From an uncultured Pirellulaceae bacterium (GTDB lineage: Bacteria > Planctomycetota > Planctomycetia > Pirellulales > Pirellulaceae), in assembly GCA_937921995.1 (NCBI GenBank), contig CAKZVF010000260.1:1-45169 (forward strand): a stretch of DNA of 45,169 bases. Reading direction: 5' to 3'. Shown piece after piece: positions 8,708-18,322 of this stretch. Both the position numbers and the translations under genes were made by a program. How positions within the stretch are numbered: the stretch's first letter is position 1; every line of letters begins with the position of its first letter. A model generated the notes under the pieces. The model was given only the letters and a program-made list of their open reading frames with translations. It ran no database searches and was not told the origin of the DNA.

Positions 8708-10099
8708 CTAAGCGGCCGACCGATGCGTTTCCTTTTTCTGGTCCAGCGATACTGATTCCGCTTTTGCAGCCGGCAAGAAGCGGTCAATTTGCGGCCACAA
8801 TAATCGGCCGTTCTCTTTGAAGTATCTCGAACGGAAGTAGAACTTCGAAAAACACTTGCCGTGCAGTTCCTTCACCTGGTCGGCCGTCAGATTCTTGTAC
8901 TTCATGACCGGCTGATAGACCGAGTATCGTTGAAAGTTGAAGTCGGCTACGTCATCTTTGACTTCGTTGTAGAATTGCGTGCCGGGGTAGGGCGTTACGA
9001 TGTTGAAGTTGGCGTAGGTTGGATTTACTTTACGCGCGTAATTTAACACGTCGTAAATGCTCTGGGTTGTGTCATCCGGGAAACCCACCATGAAGCCCGC
9101 GACCGTGCGGATGCCCATCGCGCGACAGGTGCTGACAAAATTCCGCTGGCGATCATCATTAATGGCAACACGGTCGTACTTCTTCAGCGTGTGTTCATCA
9201 GGTGTTTCGATGCCGATTGTGATGCTGGTAAGCCCCACCGCCTTGAGCGCCTCAAGCGTCTCTTTTTTCATCAGATCGACGCGCGTTTCGATTGAAAACT
9301 GCACGCGTTTGCTTAACCGGCCAATCTCATCAGCCAATTGCAGCGCTTTTTTCCGATTCAATCCAAACAAAGGGTCACGGAATTTGAAAGATTCAAATCC
9401 GTAACGATCAATGCCATGTTGCATCTCTGCAGCCACGAGGACAGGATCTCGAAAACGCGTTTTGCTTTCGATCATGATGTAGGGACAATAATTGCACTTG
9501 AACGTGCAACCACGGCTCTGCTGGATATAGGTCGAAGGAAATCGCCAGAAGTCATAGAGGATGCGGTACTTTTTGAACTCGAACAAGGACCAGTCGGGAA
9601 TGGGCAACGAATCTAAATCGGCCACTCCCCCGACATCGAAAACGCGGTCGCTCGTCTGAAGAACCTCGTCCCATTTGAACAACAATTGTTCCGGTTCTCC
9701 CTTCACCACCGTCAAATTTTCCGCTTGGGACTCGGCAATCGTATCGGCCATGGCGTAAGCGACTTGGCCGACGATCAAGATCTTGGACTTGGGGAATTGC
9801 GCGGACACTTTCTCAATCGTTTGCATCTCCAGATCTAACGACAACAACGCCGGATTGAAAATAAAAACATCCGCCGGCACGATCTCATCAATACGGTACT
9901 GCACATCGAGCCCCAGTTGCTTCAACACCGCAACAAGATACGCGAAGTTAAGCGCCGTCGGTCGTACGTCACGTTTGTACATGTGGCGGATGAACCTACT
10001 GCGCAAACCACCTGCTCCTGTCGGCATCCCAACGCCCATCCCTCCGGCAAAATCTTTTTGGACATCATTTACGCGCGTGTCCCAGAGACATACTTTCAT
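8708..10099 (-). CDS. B12-binding domain radical SAM protein
   Basis: A 463-residue radical S-adenosylmethionine enzyme of the cobalamin-binding class. Residues about 1-150 form a Rossmann-like N-terminal domain (ILIVGQVAYAMADT) as in B12-binding members. The radical SAM core starts at SRGCTFKCNYC with cluster ligands Cys198, Cys202 and Cys205. GIETPDEHTLKKYDR and MVGFPDDT follow in the usual positions of Elp3/MiaB-type barrels. An AGGA ribosome site precedes ATG 10099. The substrate cannot be predicted: the class includes methyltransferases and cyclases in hopanoid, lipid and cofactor pathways. It is convergent with paralogue B (107 nt apart) and lies 152 nt downstream of the start-proximal side of the next minus-strand gene's end. 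Confidence 0.88.
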   Translation of the reverse strand: MKVCLWDTRVNDVQKDFAGGMGVGMPTGAGGLRSRFIRHMYKRDVRPTALNFAYLVAVLKQLGLDVQYRIDEIVPADVFIFNPALLSLDLEMQTIEKVSAQFPKSKILIVGQVAYAMADTIAESQAENLTVVKGEPEQLLFKWDEVLQTSDRVFDVGGVADLDSLPIPDWSLFEFKKYRILYDFWRFPSTYIQQSRGCTFKCNYCPYIMIESKTRFRDPVLVAAEMQHGIDRYGFESFKFRDPLFGLNRKKALQLADEIGRLSKRVQFSIETRVDLMKKETLEALKAVGLTSITIGIETPDEHTLKKYDRVAINDDRQRNFVSTCRAMGIRTVAGFMVGFPDDTTQSIYDVLNYARKVNPTYANFNIVTPYPGTQFYNEVKDDVADFNFQRYSVYQPVMKYKNLTADQVKELHGKCFSKFYFRSRYFKENGRLLWPQIDRFLPAAKAESVSLDQKKETHRSAA

Positions 10100-10251
10100 G
10101 GTAGCTTCCTGCTGATCAAAACCGTCCTCAATCGAGAATGGATTGGGTTTTGATGTTCAAGTGTTGATTGATATGATTGCCTTCGCGTCCTCGATGGAGG
10201 TGCACTCAAACACATAAATAATGAGGCTCGAGACTCAACAGCCACCCAACG

Positions 10252-11637
10252 TCAGGCGACTTTAGAATCACCGCCTGAATGCCTGTTGCTGGCATCAGCT
10301 TTCGCCGATTCGCGTGTTACCGTCGCGTTGGCAGTGACCGTTCTATGATGAGGGTGACCTTTGAATCCTGGCGGAACAGGACCTTCGCGCGTGTCGATAG
10401 GCCACTGCGCACTTTCCAATTTACGACCGACCAGCAGCACGCGTCCACCGCGGCCCACAAAGTAGCTAATTCCGCGCCAAGAAATCGTATTTCCAAAAGC
10501 TGAGGCCAACAGCATGACTGCCGTCACAACTCCGGTAAGAGGGCCGCAAAACATGTCGAACTTTCGCGCTCGGCGATATCTTCGCCAAGTATGATCGTTG
10601 CTGCGGCCAATGTTTTGGCGAACGACGGCTCGGGCGATTCCCAACAGATACAGCCCCACCGAAGATAGCACGGCCCAATATCCGATCGAATAACCGGCTG
10701 ACACCGCACAGATACCGCCCAACAGTCCTCCCCAAAAACCAATTTGAGACGTCACCACGACCACCAACGAACCAACCCAATACAGAGGCGAATACCGGCG
10801 ACCGATCAGTAGCTGGCGTCGCATGAACTCGGTCAACGTATACCAGTTGAAATCCACCATCGTGGTGCAAACGCATTGCGGCTCAAATTCGATTTCCAAT
10901 TTCGCCGTCTTCAATGCTCGGCTGGCGACAAGATCATCGCTCAACACACCTGACCAAGCCTCGCGGATACCGACCGCGTCAAAAATGTTGCGATGAACGG
11001 CCCAAGAACCTCCCCAAACCAAATAGTGTTTGCCGCGTCCTAAAAACGAAGCCAGCGCGTTGTTGATCGTACAGCCAAGCAGTGTGGGAAGCTTTTTGTT
11101 TTTGGGAATCATCCAGCGGTATCCCGTCCGCGCTCCCAAATTCTCTCGTCCGATACAATTGACTATCCAACGCAGCCACGTACTTTTGGGATTGGCGTCT
11201 GAATCAGCGAAAACAAGCACATCGACGTCGATGGGAAGATCTTCGGTAGCCCTGCGAAGATTGTGAACCTTTTGACCGCACTCTTCAGTGCGACCGGCGA
11301 CCACCAACCTCGTTTTAATACAGCGATTTTCTTTTTGCAGGTTTCGAATAAGTTGAACAGCAGGATCAGTGGCTCGTTCAACGACGAAAGTGATCTCGAA
11401 ATTCGGATGATCCTGATGCAAGAAGGCAGTCAGGTTCTCGCGCAGCTGGTGCTCCATTCCCTTGCAAGGAATGATCACATTGGCCCTTGGGTACGTGTGG
11501 GTACTCGGGGCAGGCTTCTTTTGGTGAACTCGCCAAAAACGATGATTCTCAACGACCAACGTGAGGAATGCGATGGAATAAATCCAGCTGGCGATGATGC
11601 ATGTCACGGCTACGATTATGAACGCAGTGGATAACAT
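10252..11637 (-). CDS. GT2/GT21-like membrane glycosyltransferase (ceramide glucosyltransferase type)
   Basis: A 461-residue integral membrane glycosyltransferase. It has an N-terminal membrane helix (about 5-28) and a GT-A catalytic domain: VIIPCKG (54-60), the D-x-D motif ADSDANP (144-150), VLSDDLVASRAL (231-242) and RRQLLIGRRY (273-282), matching the D1/D2/D3/(Q/R)xxRW layout of ceramide glucosyltransferase and HpnI-like enzymes. Three or four C-terminal helices follow (about 285-400) and a hydrophilic tail. It probably transfers a sugar from a nucleotide sugar to a membrane lipid on the cytoplasmic face. Acceptor and sugar are unknown. ATG 11637 is used; the next minus-strand gene (radical SAM) begins 152 nt beyond its stop. 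Confidence 0.82.
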   Translation of the reverse strand: MLSTAFIIVAVTCIIASWIYSIAFLTLVVENHRFWRVHQKKPAPSTHTYPRANVIIPCKGMEHQLRENLTAFLHQDHPNFEITFVVERATDPAVQLIRNLQKENRCIKTRLVVAGRTEECGQKVHNLRRATEDLPIDVDVLVFADSDANPKSTWLRWIVNCIGRENLGARTGYRWMIPKNKKLPTLLGCTINNALASFLGRGKHYLVWGGSWAVHRNIFDAVGIREAWSGVLSDDLVASRALKTAKLEIEFEPQCVCTTMVDFNWYTLTEFMRRQLLIGRRYSPLYWVGSLVVVVTSQIGFWGGLLGGICAVSAGYSIGYWAVLSSVGLYLLGIARAVVRQNIGRSNDHTWRRYRRARKFDMFCGPLTGVVTAVMLLASAFGNTISWRGISYFVGRGGRVLLVGRKLESAQWPIDTREGPVPPGFKGHPHHRTVTANATVTRESAKADASNRHSGGDSKVA

Positions 11638-12333
11638 TTAAAACTTCTTTCCAACCTTGGAAAATTCTCTTCGTGCCATGTCAACACTTCAAAGACATCC
11701 TGATTCATTCGGGATGTTTATACTGTGGAGTTCGCAAATCGCTCAAACGATAGAACGTGGCGGGAAATCCATTTGAGCCTATTCGTGGTCTATCGAAATT
11801 CGCCACGCGACCACTTTAACTATTGTGACGATTTTGATCGACATATACGTTAGATGGAATAGCAAACAATAGATGCAAGCAGTCCAAAACAAACGATGAC
11901 AGCCCCGCGAATCCTGCCGTTGAAGGGCAATCAAACGATAAATTTCAATTCCGACACCCTCAATTCGCCTGACATATTCAAGAACAATAGCAGTCTTTGC
12001 TGATTCGCTTTAACTTTAGATGATTCTTGAAAAAATTGCAGAAAAACGAAGTCCCTTTAAAGCCTTCACGGCTCCATTTTTTCGCGGGTTCCATGTTGGC
12101 ACTGAAGCGTCATTCTGATAATCTCCGAGGAGTCAAACAAAGAGGTGACCGACAGGACCGTCAGTCACTTGGATTGACTGCGAGCAGAGAATTGACCACC
12201 GCAAAGACGATTCAATAAAGCAATTCATCAGCGCTGTATTAACGGCGTGTTTGATTATCGGATCACCACGCGGCGGTTGACGGAATGGATTCCTAACAAC
12301 GGGTTGGAATGACAACCCACATTTTGACAAAGG
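11638..12333. other. Long intergenic region, no gene recognised
   Basis: Nearly 700 nt between divergent genes. Frames are short and look non-coding on both strands. It contains many A/T-rich stretches and a small hairpin AGTCA-N6-TGACT near 12160, but no T-run terminator, tRNA or known RNA structure was recognised. Promoters for the glycosyltransferase and rimI presumably lie here. Confidence 0.5.
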
Positions 12334-12864
12334 ATGTCATTGATGGACGCTAAACGGGACTTCGACATGAACGTGCATATTCGCTGGATGATTCGGCGAG
12401 ACATGCCAGAGGTGCTAGAGATTGAACAAAGCAGCTTTGAATTCCCGTGGTCTGAGGAAGACTTCATCCGCTGCCTGCGTCAGCGTAATTGTATCGGCAT
12501 GGTCGCCGAATACGACGAAAAGGTCGTTGGGTTCATGATCTATGAACTACACCGTGACCAACTTCATGTGCTCAACTTTGCAGTCGGTGCTGACGTTCGT
12601 CGCCGCGGCGTTGGACAGCAGATGGTCAACAAACTTCTGGGCAAGCTCTCGCAACAACGCCGCAACCGAATCTCGCTGGAAATCCGCGAGACCAACCTCG
12701 CCGCTCAACTTTTCTTCCGCAACCTTGGCTTCCAAGCGACCTCTGTCCTGCGTGACTACTACGACGACACCGTTGAAGACGCGTATGTGATGCAGTATCA
12801 CTTCCAACAAACAAAGGATGCAGCAGTGCCAACCAACCGCATCGCAAGACGACTGGCTGGTTAA
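12334..12864 (+). CDS. rimI: Ribosomal-protein-alanine N-acetyltransferase
   Basis: A 176-residue GNAT-family acetyltransferase matching RimI, which acetylates the N-terminal alanine of ribosomal protein S18. Diagnostic features are the opening IRRDMPEVLEIEQSSFEFPW, the strand LHVLNFAVGADVRRRGVGQQMV with the acetyl-CoA loop RRRGVGQ, and LEIRETNLAAQLFFRNLGF with the catalytic-region motif. The C-terminal tail after YVMQYHF is not conserved. Three in-frame ATGs compete: 12334, 12343 and 12367. An AAAGG at 12329-12333 is ideally spaced for 12343; the widest form is given here. A palindromic repeat element starts 10 nt after the stop. Confidence 0.88.
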   Translation: MSLMDAKRDFDMNVHIRWMIRRDMPEVLEIEQSSFEFPWSEEDFIRCLRQRNCIGMVAEYDEKVVGFMIYELHRDQLHVLNFAVGADVRRRGVGQQMVNKLLGKLSQQRRNRISLEIRETNLAAQLFFRNLGFQATSVLRDYYDDTVEDAYVMQYHFQQTKDAAVPTNRIARRLAG

Positions 12865-12874
12865 CGTCGCAAAC

Positions 12875-12968
12875 GTAGTGGACGATGCAACGAGGTCCAG
12901 CGGAGCGATAAAACGACACATCAATTTCAGGGTAATGCAGCGGCGGGACTCGTAGCCTCATCCACTAC
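12875..12968. repeat. Intergenic palindromic element, copy A (94 bp)
   Basis: It starts GTAGTGGACGATGCAACGAGG and ends CTCGTAGCCTCATCCACTAC, near-perfect inverted repeats of about 21 nt with three mismatches. It fills nearly all the gap between the convergent rimI and rlmN stops (12864 and 12974). The termini match copies at 14121 and 22884. Confidence 0.8.
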
Positions 12969-12973
12969 CAAAC

Positions 12974-14095
12974 TCACTTCAGTGCGATCGTCTTCTCGGT
13001 CGCACTTTTTAATTGCCCACAAGCGGCAAAAATATCACGGCCACGTGGCGTTCGGACGGGGGATTCAAATCCCTGTTCCATTAAGTAATTGGCGAATCTT
13101 CCTATTTGCTTCTTCGAAGAACACTCGTACTTCGATCCCGGCCAAGGGTTAAACGGAATAAGATTCACCTTCGCCGGAATGCCGCGTAGCAAACGCACCA
13201 ACTCACGTGCCTCTTCTAGGCTATCGTTGACGTCTTTGAGCATCACATACTCAAAAGTAATTCTTCGGCAATTTGCGGCCAAAGGATATCGCCGGCACGC
13301 GTCCAACAATTCCGCAATGTTGTACTTACGATTGATAGGCACCAGTTCGTCGCGCAGATCATCGTTTACCGCGTGTAATGAAATCGCCAACATGCAACGA
13401 ATCTCTTTGGCCGTCCGATCAATCCCTGGCACCACACCTGACGTTGAAAGCGTGACTCGCCGGCGCGAAAACCCGCACGCCTCATCGTCGAGCGCAATCA
13501 GAAGGGCTTGTTTTACGTGATCGAAATTGAACAGCGGTTCGCCCATACCCATCATCACCATGTTCGAGACTTTGCGGCCCGACAAAGGCGCGATAATCTC
13601 CGGATCCATTTCGGCATCGGGATAGTCACCCAGACGGTGCCGCGCTAAAAGAACCTGAGCCAGAATCTCGCTGGCGTCGAGATTGCGAACCATCTTCTGC
13701 GTGCCGGTATGACAGAACGTACATGTTAGCGAACACCCAACCTGACTGGAAACGCATAGCGTCCCCCGTTCGGCTTCGGGAATGTAAACCGTTTCGACTT
13801 CGACCGGGGCAGGGCGATCGGCACCGCCAGCGGGAAACCGCAATAACCATTTGCGTGTCCCATCCACCGATACTTGTTCTTCAACGATCTCAGGCAACGC
13901 GACAGTAAACTCTTTCTTCAGCTGCTCGCGCAGCTGCTTGCTCAGGTTCAGCATCTCGTCAAACGACGTCGCACCACGCACGTAAATCCAATGCGAAATC
14001 TGCTGCGCACGCATCTTCAGCTGCGCCGACGGAACGCCGGCAGACTCCAACGCTTCTGAAAGCTGCGTTCGATTAAGGCCAATTAGTGAAATCAT
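12974..14095 (-). CDS. rlmN: 23S rRNA (adenine2503-C2)-methyltransferase
   Basis: A 373-residue radical SAM methyltransferase. RlmN methylates C2 of A2503 in 23S rRNA and often A37 of some tRNAs. The radical SAM ligands are Cys121, Cys125 and Cys128 in [16 protein letters not shown] (99-105), [26 protein letters not shown] and the closing AACGQL with the second catalytic cysteine are all present. Length is normal for the family. The ATG at 14095 gives the expected N-terminus; the ribosome site is weak. The gene is bracketed by two copies of the palindromic element, one just past its stop and one upstream of its start. Confidence 0.95.
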   Translation of the reverse strand: MISLIGLNRTQLSEALESAGVPSAQLKMRAQQISHWIYVRGATSFDEMLNLSKQLREQLKKEFTVALPEIVEEQVSVDGTRKWLLRFPAGGADRPAPVEVETVYIPEAERGTLCVSSQVGCSLTCTFCHTGTQKMVRNLDASEILAQVLLARHRLGDYPDAEMDPEIIAPLSGRKVSNMVMMGMGEPLFNFDHVKQALLIALDDEACGFSRRRVTLSTSGVVPGIDRTAKEIRCMLAISLHAVNDDLRDELVPINRKYNIAELLDACRRYPLAANCRRITFEYVMLKDVNDSLEEARELVRLLRGIPAKVNLIPFNPWPGSKYECSSKKQIGRFANYLMEQGFESPVRTPRGRDIFAACGQLKSATEKTIALK

Positions 14096-14120
14096 CTGCT
14101 ATTGTTGAAAAAACTTTGCG

Positions 14121-14209
14121 GTAGTGGACGAGGCCACGATTCCTGCGGGGCGTTAGCACGATCCATTTGAAGTTAATGGAGGGGCCGGCCTCGTGGCCTC
14201 ATCCACTCC
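14121..14209. repeat. Intergenic palindromic element, copy B (89 bp)
   Basis: The left end GTAGTGGACGAGGCCACGA pairs with the right end TCGTGGCCTCATCCACT over about 17 bp. It lies between the start of rlmN (14095) and the stop of the ThuA-like gene (14220). The interior shares no obvious sequence with copy A beyond TCCTGC next to the left arm, which recurs in copy C. Confidence 0.8.
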
Positions 14210-14219
14210 AAGACTAGGT

Positions 14220-15290
14220 TCACTTCATCACATCAATTTGGTGATCAGCAGGTTTTACACCCTTTTTGAATTTCTTAAACCCAAATTCCGTTGGCTTAAA
14301 CTCATTCACGACATCTACGGACGAATCGGCCTCTATCTTCGACTCCAACTTCAGCCCCCACAGACATGCGTTGACGACCAAACGGCGTAGGTCGGCGTCT
14401 TCAAAATCCGTCGCGGCACCCATCGTCGTGCAGAACACCCTGCGCGTCACACCTTGGGGTAGAGGTTGCTGCATCACCCAAGCCACCGGCATCATCGGAT
14501 CGTTCTTGGCGCCTTCGACCGGTTTGTCATCAGCCGACATCCCCGACAACACTTGGCCGTTCAATAACACCGTTGCCGAATCGGGCAGATGCGTGATCGC
14601 ATAGACGTCTGTGGGTCCCCAAATTTTATCGATGCCCGCCATCACCGGATGGTCTTTGTTCTGTTCATCGGCGATCGCCATCGTGCTTTCGACGGCATGG
14701 TGTCCATGGTGCGCGATCCAAGTATCCCCCAAGATCTGCTGTCCGAATCCACCGATCCAATCTTCGGTGCTACGGTTTCCATATTTTTTATAGGGGCTTT
14801 TGCTGTCATCATCGTAGTCAAACGCGTGGGTCGACGTGCGGTAGCCGATGATTGGTTTCCCCGATTCCACGTAGTCCACGAAATGCTTCATATCCTCGTC
14901 CGGCAACTGTCGGTAACGCCACCCCATCACTATCAGATCTGCATCGTCGATCAGCTCAATTCCGGGAATATTGTTTTGGTTATCTGGATCAATTTCACCC
15001 GATTCTGGGTCGACGGCAAACAAGACCGTACATCTAAACCCGTAGTGCTTGGCCAATAGCTGCCCAAGCATCGGCATGGTTTCTTCGCTTCGATACTCTT
15101 CATCACCAGAGAGCAAAACGATATGAAGCCCCACTCCTGGGCCTTGGGTCCCTTCGTATTGGCACCAGAGTTTTTCTTTGCTCGAGCCGCCAGTTTCCTG
15201 CGCATGACCGAGCGCACAAAATTGAAGTTGGCCAATCAAGAGCCACAGAAGTAAACAAGAGACCGTCAATAAGCAGGCTTTGGTTGTCAT
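14220..15290 (-). CDS. Secreted ThuA-like domain protein
   Basis: A 356-residue protein with a Sec signal peptide (basic MTTK, hydrophobic core about 5-28, cleavage probably after AHA or nearby). The mature part looks like a ThuA-type fold related to class I amidotransferases: HIVLLSGDEEYRSEETMPML at the start, DADLIVMGWRYRQLPDEDMKHF, GKPIIGYRTSTHAF and a HHGHH motif, then GVTRRVFCTTMGAATDFEDADLRRLVVNACLWGL near the end. This last stretch is typical of planctomycete ThuA-like proteins. Such proteins are linked to sugar utilisation, but biochemical roles are mostly unproven. ATG 15290 is chosen since the signal peptide begins there; an upstream extension to 15377 has no such feature. Confidence 0.75.
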   Translation of the reverse strand: MTTKACLLTVSCLLLWLLIGQLQFCALGHAQETGGSSKEKLWCQYEGTQGPGVGLHIVLLSGDEEYRSEETMPMLGQLLAKHYGFRCTVLFAVDPESGEIDPDNQNNIPGIELIDDADLIVMGWRYRQLPDEDMKHFVDYVESGKPIIGYRTSTHAFDYDDDSKSPYKKYGNRSTEDWIGGFGQQILGDTWIAHHGHHAVESTMAIADEQNKDHPVMAGIDKIWGPTDVYAITHLPDSATVLLNGQVLSGMSADDKPVEGAKNDPMMPVAWVMQQPLPQGVTRRVFCTTMGAATDFEDADLRRLVVNACLWGLKLESKIEADSSVDVVNEFKPTEFGFKKFKKGVKPADHQIDVMK

Positions 15291-15489
15291 AGTTTCCACC
15301 GGAAATCTGGGAGATGGGTCAAACAAAATTTGATGTCTCCATTTTAACCGAACATTTTCCAAGAAAGAGCACTGCAAAAAAAATAAAACTTAGAGCATGA
15401 GCTCGCTGCATCGGGTCCGTACCTATTCGTTGCCGATTGCGGGCGTTATATTATCCGCGTAATTTTTGACCACCCCGGAGAGCCCTTTG

Positions 15490-16017
15490 ATGAGCGATGC
15501 ACCGATTAATTTGAGTGACTACGTACGCGACGTTGCTGACTTCCCCAAGCCAGGAATCATGTTCAAAGACATCACGCCGCTGCTGCTCAATCCAGCGGCC
15601 TTCGAAGCGGCGATCGACCAATTGGCGGCCTTGGTTGCCGACGAAAAAATCGACGTTATCGCTGCGGCCGAAGCGCGGGGTTTCTTGTTCGCGCCACCGT
15701 TGGCTCTAAAAATGAACGTTGGCATGGTCCCTATCCGCAAACCGGGAAAACTCCCCTATGAGAAACATTCTTACACCTACGATTTAGAATACGGATCGGA
15801 TACGCTGGAAATGCATGTCGATGGCGTCAAAGAAGGCCAACGCGTGCTGGTCGTGGATGATCTACTGGCCACCGGCGGTACCGTTGAGGCGTGTTGCAAG
15901 ATGATCGAGGACTGCGGAGCCACCGTCGCAGGTTGCGCATTTTTGATCGAACTCGGTTTCCTCGACGGCAAACAACGATTGAAAAAGTACCCGCTGTTCA
16001 GCGTGCTTCAATATTAG
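15490..16017 (+). CDS. apt: Adenine phosphoribosyltransferase
   Basis: A 175-residue cytoplasmic purine salvage enzyme that makes AMP from adenine and PRPP. Signatures are DFPKPGIMFKDITPLL (17-32), AAEARGFLF (59-67), RKPGKLPYEK (83-92) and the PRPP loop VLVVDDLLATGGT (119-131). Length matches the family. ATG 15490 is preceded by GGAG about 9 nt upstream; an in-frame TTG at 15466 would add 8 residues and overlaps that ribosome site, so it is not used. Divergent from the ThuA-like gene. Very secure identification. Confidence 0.96.
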   Translation: MSDAPINLSDYVRDVADFPKPGIMFKDITPLLLNPAAFEAAIDQLAALVADEKIDVIAAAEARGFLFAPPLALKMNVGMVPIRKPGKLPYEKHSYTYDLEYGSDTLEMHVDGVKEGQRVLVVDDLLATGGTVEACCKMIEDCGATVAGCAFLIELGFLDGKQRLKKYPLFSVLQY

Positions 16018-16119
16018 TTCATCAAAACTTGTAGAAATATTGCTTCACCGCTGCCGACATTACATAATGAAGATGTTTGGTTGAAGTTAATTCCCTCCCA
16101 GTTTTGGTTCCGATTTCCA

Positions 16120-18306
16120 ATGGATTGCACTTTCTTGCGCGTCGACGTCAGGCACGTCAGCATTTTGCTTTGTGTTTTTGTCTATTCCGTTTTGATCAGT
16201 TCGACTTACGGCCAAGTGATGCCCGAGGTCGACGAAGAGATCCAGATTTACCACCTTGGAAAATGGAAAGACGCAGTGGTGCTTGAGGTTCAAAAGAAGC
16301 AAGTCCGCGCTTCCTACACCTTTGTAAAAGAAAAAGAGGGGATCTTTGATCGCACCAAAATCCGCCGGATGCACGAAGTCGACGCTATGGATTTTGACCG
16401 GAGATGGTCCAGCGCCGATGGCAGCTTCCGTGTCGTGGCGGCTTTGAAAAGCTACGATAATGAGAAGGTAAAACTGATCAAGTTTGACCTAAACGAAATC
16501 GAAGTGCCGCTGGAACGCTTGAGCAGAAGTGATCGGGTTTATGTCAAAAAAGTTAAACGGAATATAAAAACGGCCGTCAGCAAAGGTGCCCGTCCCGCCG
16601 AAACACCTGATCTTCCTTCGATTGAGCAATTTTCAGACTCCGGTGACGCCGTCGTCTCGTTCACGACCTTTGGCGAATCGAAGGTATCCGCTTTAGGCAC
16701 GACGCCCGACTTCTTGAAAACCTTCTCCCAGCAAGGCGTCGGTTTTCGCAAAAAGAAAGCAAGCCAAGATTTGGTGTCGGTGATTCCCGTAGGCGGACCC
16801 GAACAATTGGTTTTGATGACGTTCTCAGACGAAGGCGGCAGCTCGCGCGAGACACAATTCCCAAGCATGCTTTATTGGGTCTCCATGTCCGAAAAGAAAG
16901 TCGTCGGCACGGTGAACCTCACCCATCAAGCGCTGCCGTTTGACTACGACCCGAAGACCAAACGGCTGGTGACGTTCAGTCGTGAACGAAAGGATGGAAT
17001 CAACGAACCACCTCACTACACCGTTTGGGAACTCGAGCCCAAAGCCGCCCAAGCCAAACCGATCATTCGCTGGGAGTCAAAACTCTCCTGGGCCCGTACT
17101 CCCTATGCAAAAGTCATTAACGAGAACATCGTCTTGGTTCGAGAAGCCGACAAGAACTACATCGCTTTTGACGTTCGAGAAAAAGGATCTCCCTATAATT
17201 TTGAACAGGACAGCTTCTTCTCAGCACCCGTTGCCCTGACCACCGACCGAAAACATTTGGTCATACCTGAAGACGGTCAAATCAAAATTTTGAACACCGA
17301 AACAGGAAGCGTTGATTTTACACTGGATGGTGAAGGCACAAGGTTTTCAGGTGCAAACGTCAACTCAGACGGCACAAAACTGGCGGGTGTCACGTCCAAC
17401 AGCATCTATGTTTGGGACCTCACCAACGCGGAGAAACCACCGGAGATCTTTCCGGCGCCCTTGGTTGGCTCGCCGTTCAAATCGCGGATTGAATGGCTGG
17501 ATGACGATTCAGTCATCGTCGATGGTCGTCGTGCCAAGACACTTTATCGCTTCTCCGTCCGCCTTCCGATTTGGAGCTATAAGATGACGCGGGAGGCCAG
17601 CGATAACGATGATCCCTTCAAAAGCATGGTGATCGCGGGGAAACTATTCTATGTCGCGGAACCTGACAGCAAATCGGCCGCGATTGGCGTCGTTGATCTT
17701 CCCGGTCCGCAGGTGGATGAGATTACCGAAGAGATCGACAGGGAATCTCTGATGATCATGAAGCCCGGCGTACGCGTGGCCATCTCTACATCAAATATTT
17801 CCGAGCCTCAGGTCAAAGGCTGGCTCTCGGAGAAACTCGCAGCCAATCAATGGATCGAGGATCCGGATGCTGAGATCGTGCTGTCCGCGGAAATGGGACG
17901 CGGCAAACCAACTTCGGTCACTTATCAAAAGTTTGGCGACCGCTCAAAAACCACCGTCAACTACACGCCCTACTTTGCAAATCTTGAGCTGAAGAAAGGA
18001 GATACGGTTTTATGGAACAGCGGTTCGACCAGTTCGCCACCGCATATGATTCAAACCGGCAGCATTCAAAAGCAGGTCAACGACCGAATGGTCCCTCAAA
18101 CGCAGTTCTTTAAGCGCGTTGAAATTGATCCCAAGATCATTGACCCCAAATACAGTCGCGGATTCGGCGTCTCCGGCCTTGGATTGAAGGGCATCACAGT
18201 GATCTCAACCACACCGCCGGGGCGCTCAGCAGATCCAATGATGGACGCTCAAGAACATTTAAGATCACTGGAAGAAAAGGCGAAAGCTTCCAGCGATGCG
18301 AATTGA
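16120..18306 (+). CDS. Secreted SHD1-domain protein with beta-propeller-like repeats
   Basis: A 728-residue exported protein. The N-terminus from ATG 16120 is a signal peptide ending near SSTYGQ. Residues about 92-145 resemble the SLA1 homology 1 domain common in planctomycetes: RRWSSADGSFRVVAAL, then VKLIKFD, then EVPLERLSRSDRVYV. From about 190 to 545 the sequence reads as WD40/propeller-type blades, with segments such as DGTKLAGVTSNSIYVWDL. A C-terminal domain of about 160 residues contains an AxISTSNISEPQV strand and a long polar stretch. No catalytic residues recognised. An in-frame TTG at 16081 would spoil the signal peptide. The gene is convergent with the large fusion gene, stops only 16 nt apart. 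Function unknown, probably a periplasmic interaction protein. Confidence 0.75.
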   Translation: MDCTFLRVDVRHVSILLCVFVYSVLISSTYGQVMPEVDEEIQIYHLGKWKDAVVLEVQKKQVRASYTFVKEKEGIFDRTKIRRMHEVDAMDFDRRWSSADGSFRVVAALKSYDNEKVKLIKFDLNEIEVPLERLSRSDRVYVKKVKRNIKTAVSKGARPAETPDLPSIEQFSDSGDAVVSFTTFGESKVSALGTTPDFLKTFSQQGVGFRKKKASQDLVSVIPVGGPEQLVLMTFSDEGGSSRETQFPSMLYWVSMSEKKVVGTVNLTHQALPFDYDPKTKRLVTFSRERKDGINEPPHYTVWELEPKAAQAKPIIRWESKLSWARTPYAKVINENIVLVREADKNYIAFDVREKGSPYNFEQDSFFSAPVALTTDRKHLVIPEDGQIKILNTETGSVDFTLDGEGTRFSGANVNSDGTKLAGVTSNSIYVWDLTNAEKPPEIFPAPLVGSPFKSRIEWLDDDSVIVDGRRAKTLYRFSVRLPIWSYKMTREASDNDDPFKSMVIAGKLFYVAEPDSKSAAIGVVDLPGPQVDEITEEIDRESLMIMKPGVRVAISTSNISEPQVKGWLSEKLAANQWIEDPDAEIVLSAEMGRGKPTSVTYQKFGDRSKTTVNYTPYFANLELKKGDTVLWNSGSTSSPPHMIQTGSIQKQVNDRMVPQTQFFKRVEIDPKIIDPKYSRGFGVSGLGLKGITVISTTPPGRSADPMMDAQEHLRSLEEKAKASSDAN

Positions 18307-18322
18307 AAACAGCACCCTCTGC

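Noticed and set aside
12027..12218. Small plus-strand frame of 63 codons in the long intergenic region
   Set aside because: No protein-like composition, no ribosome site and no motif. It lies among other random frames of similar size.
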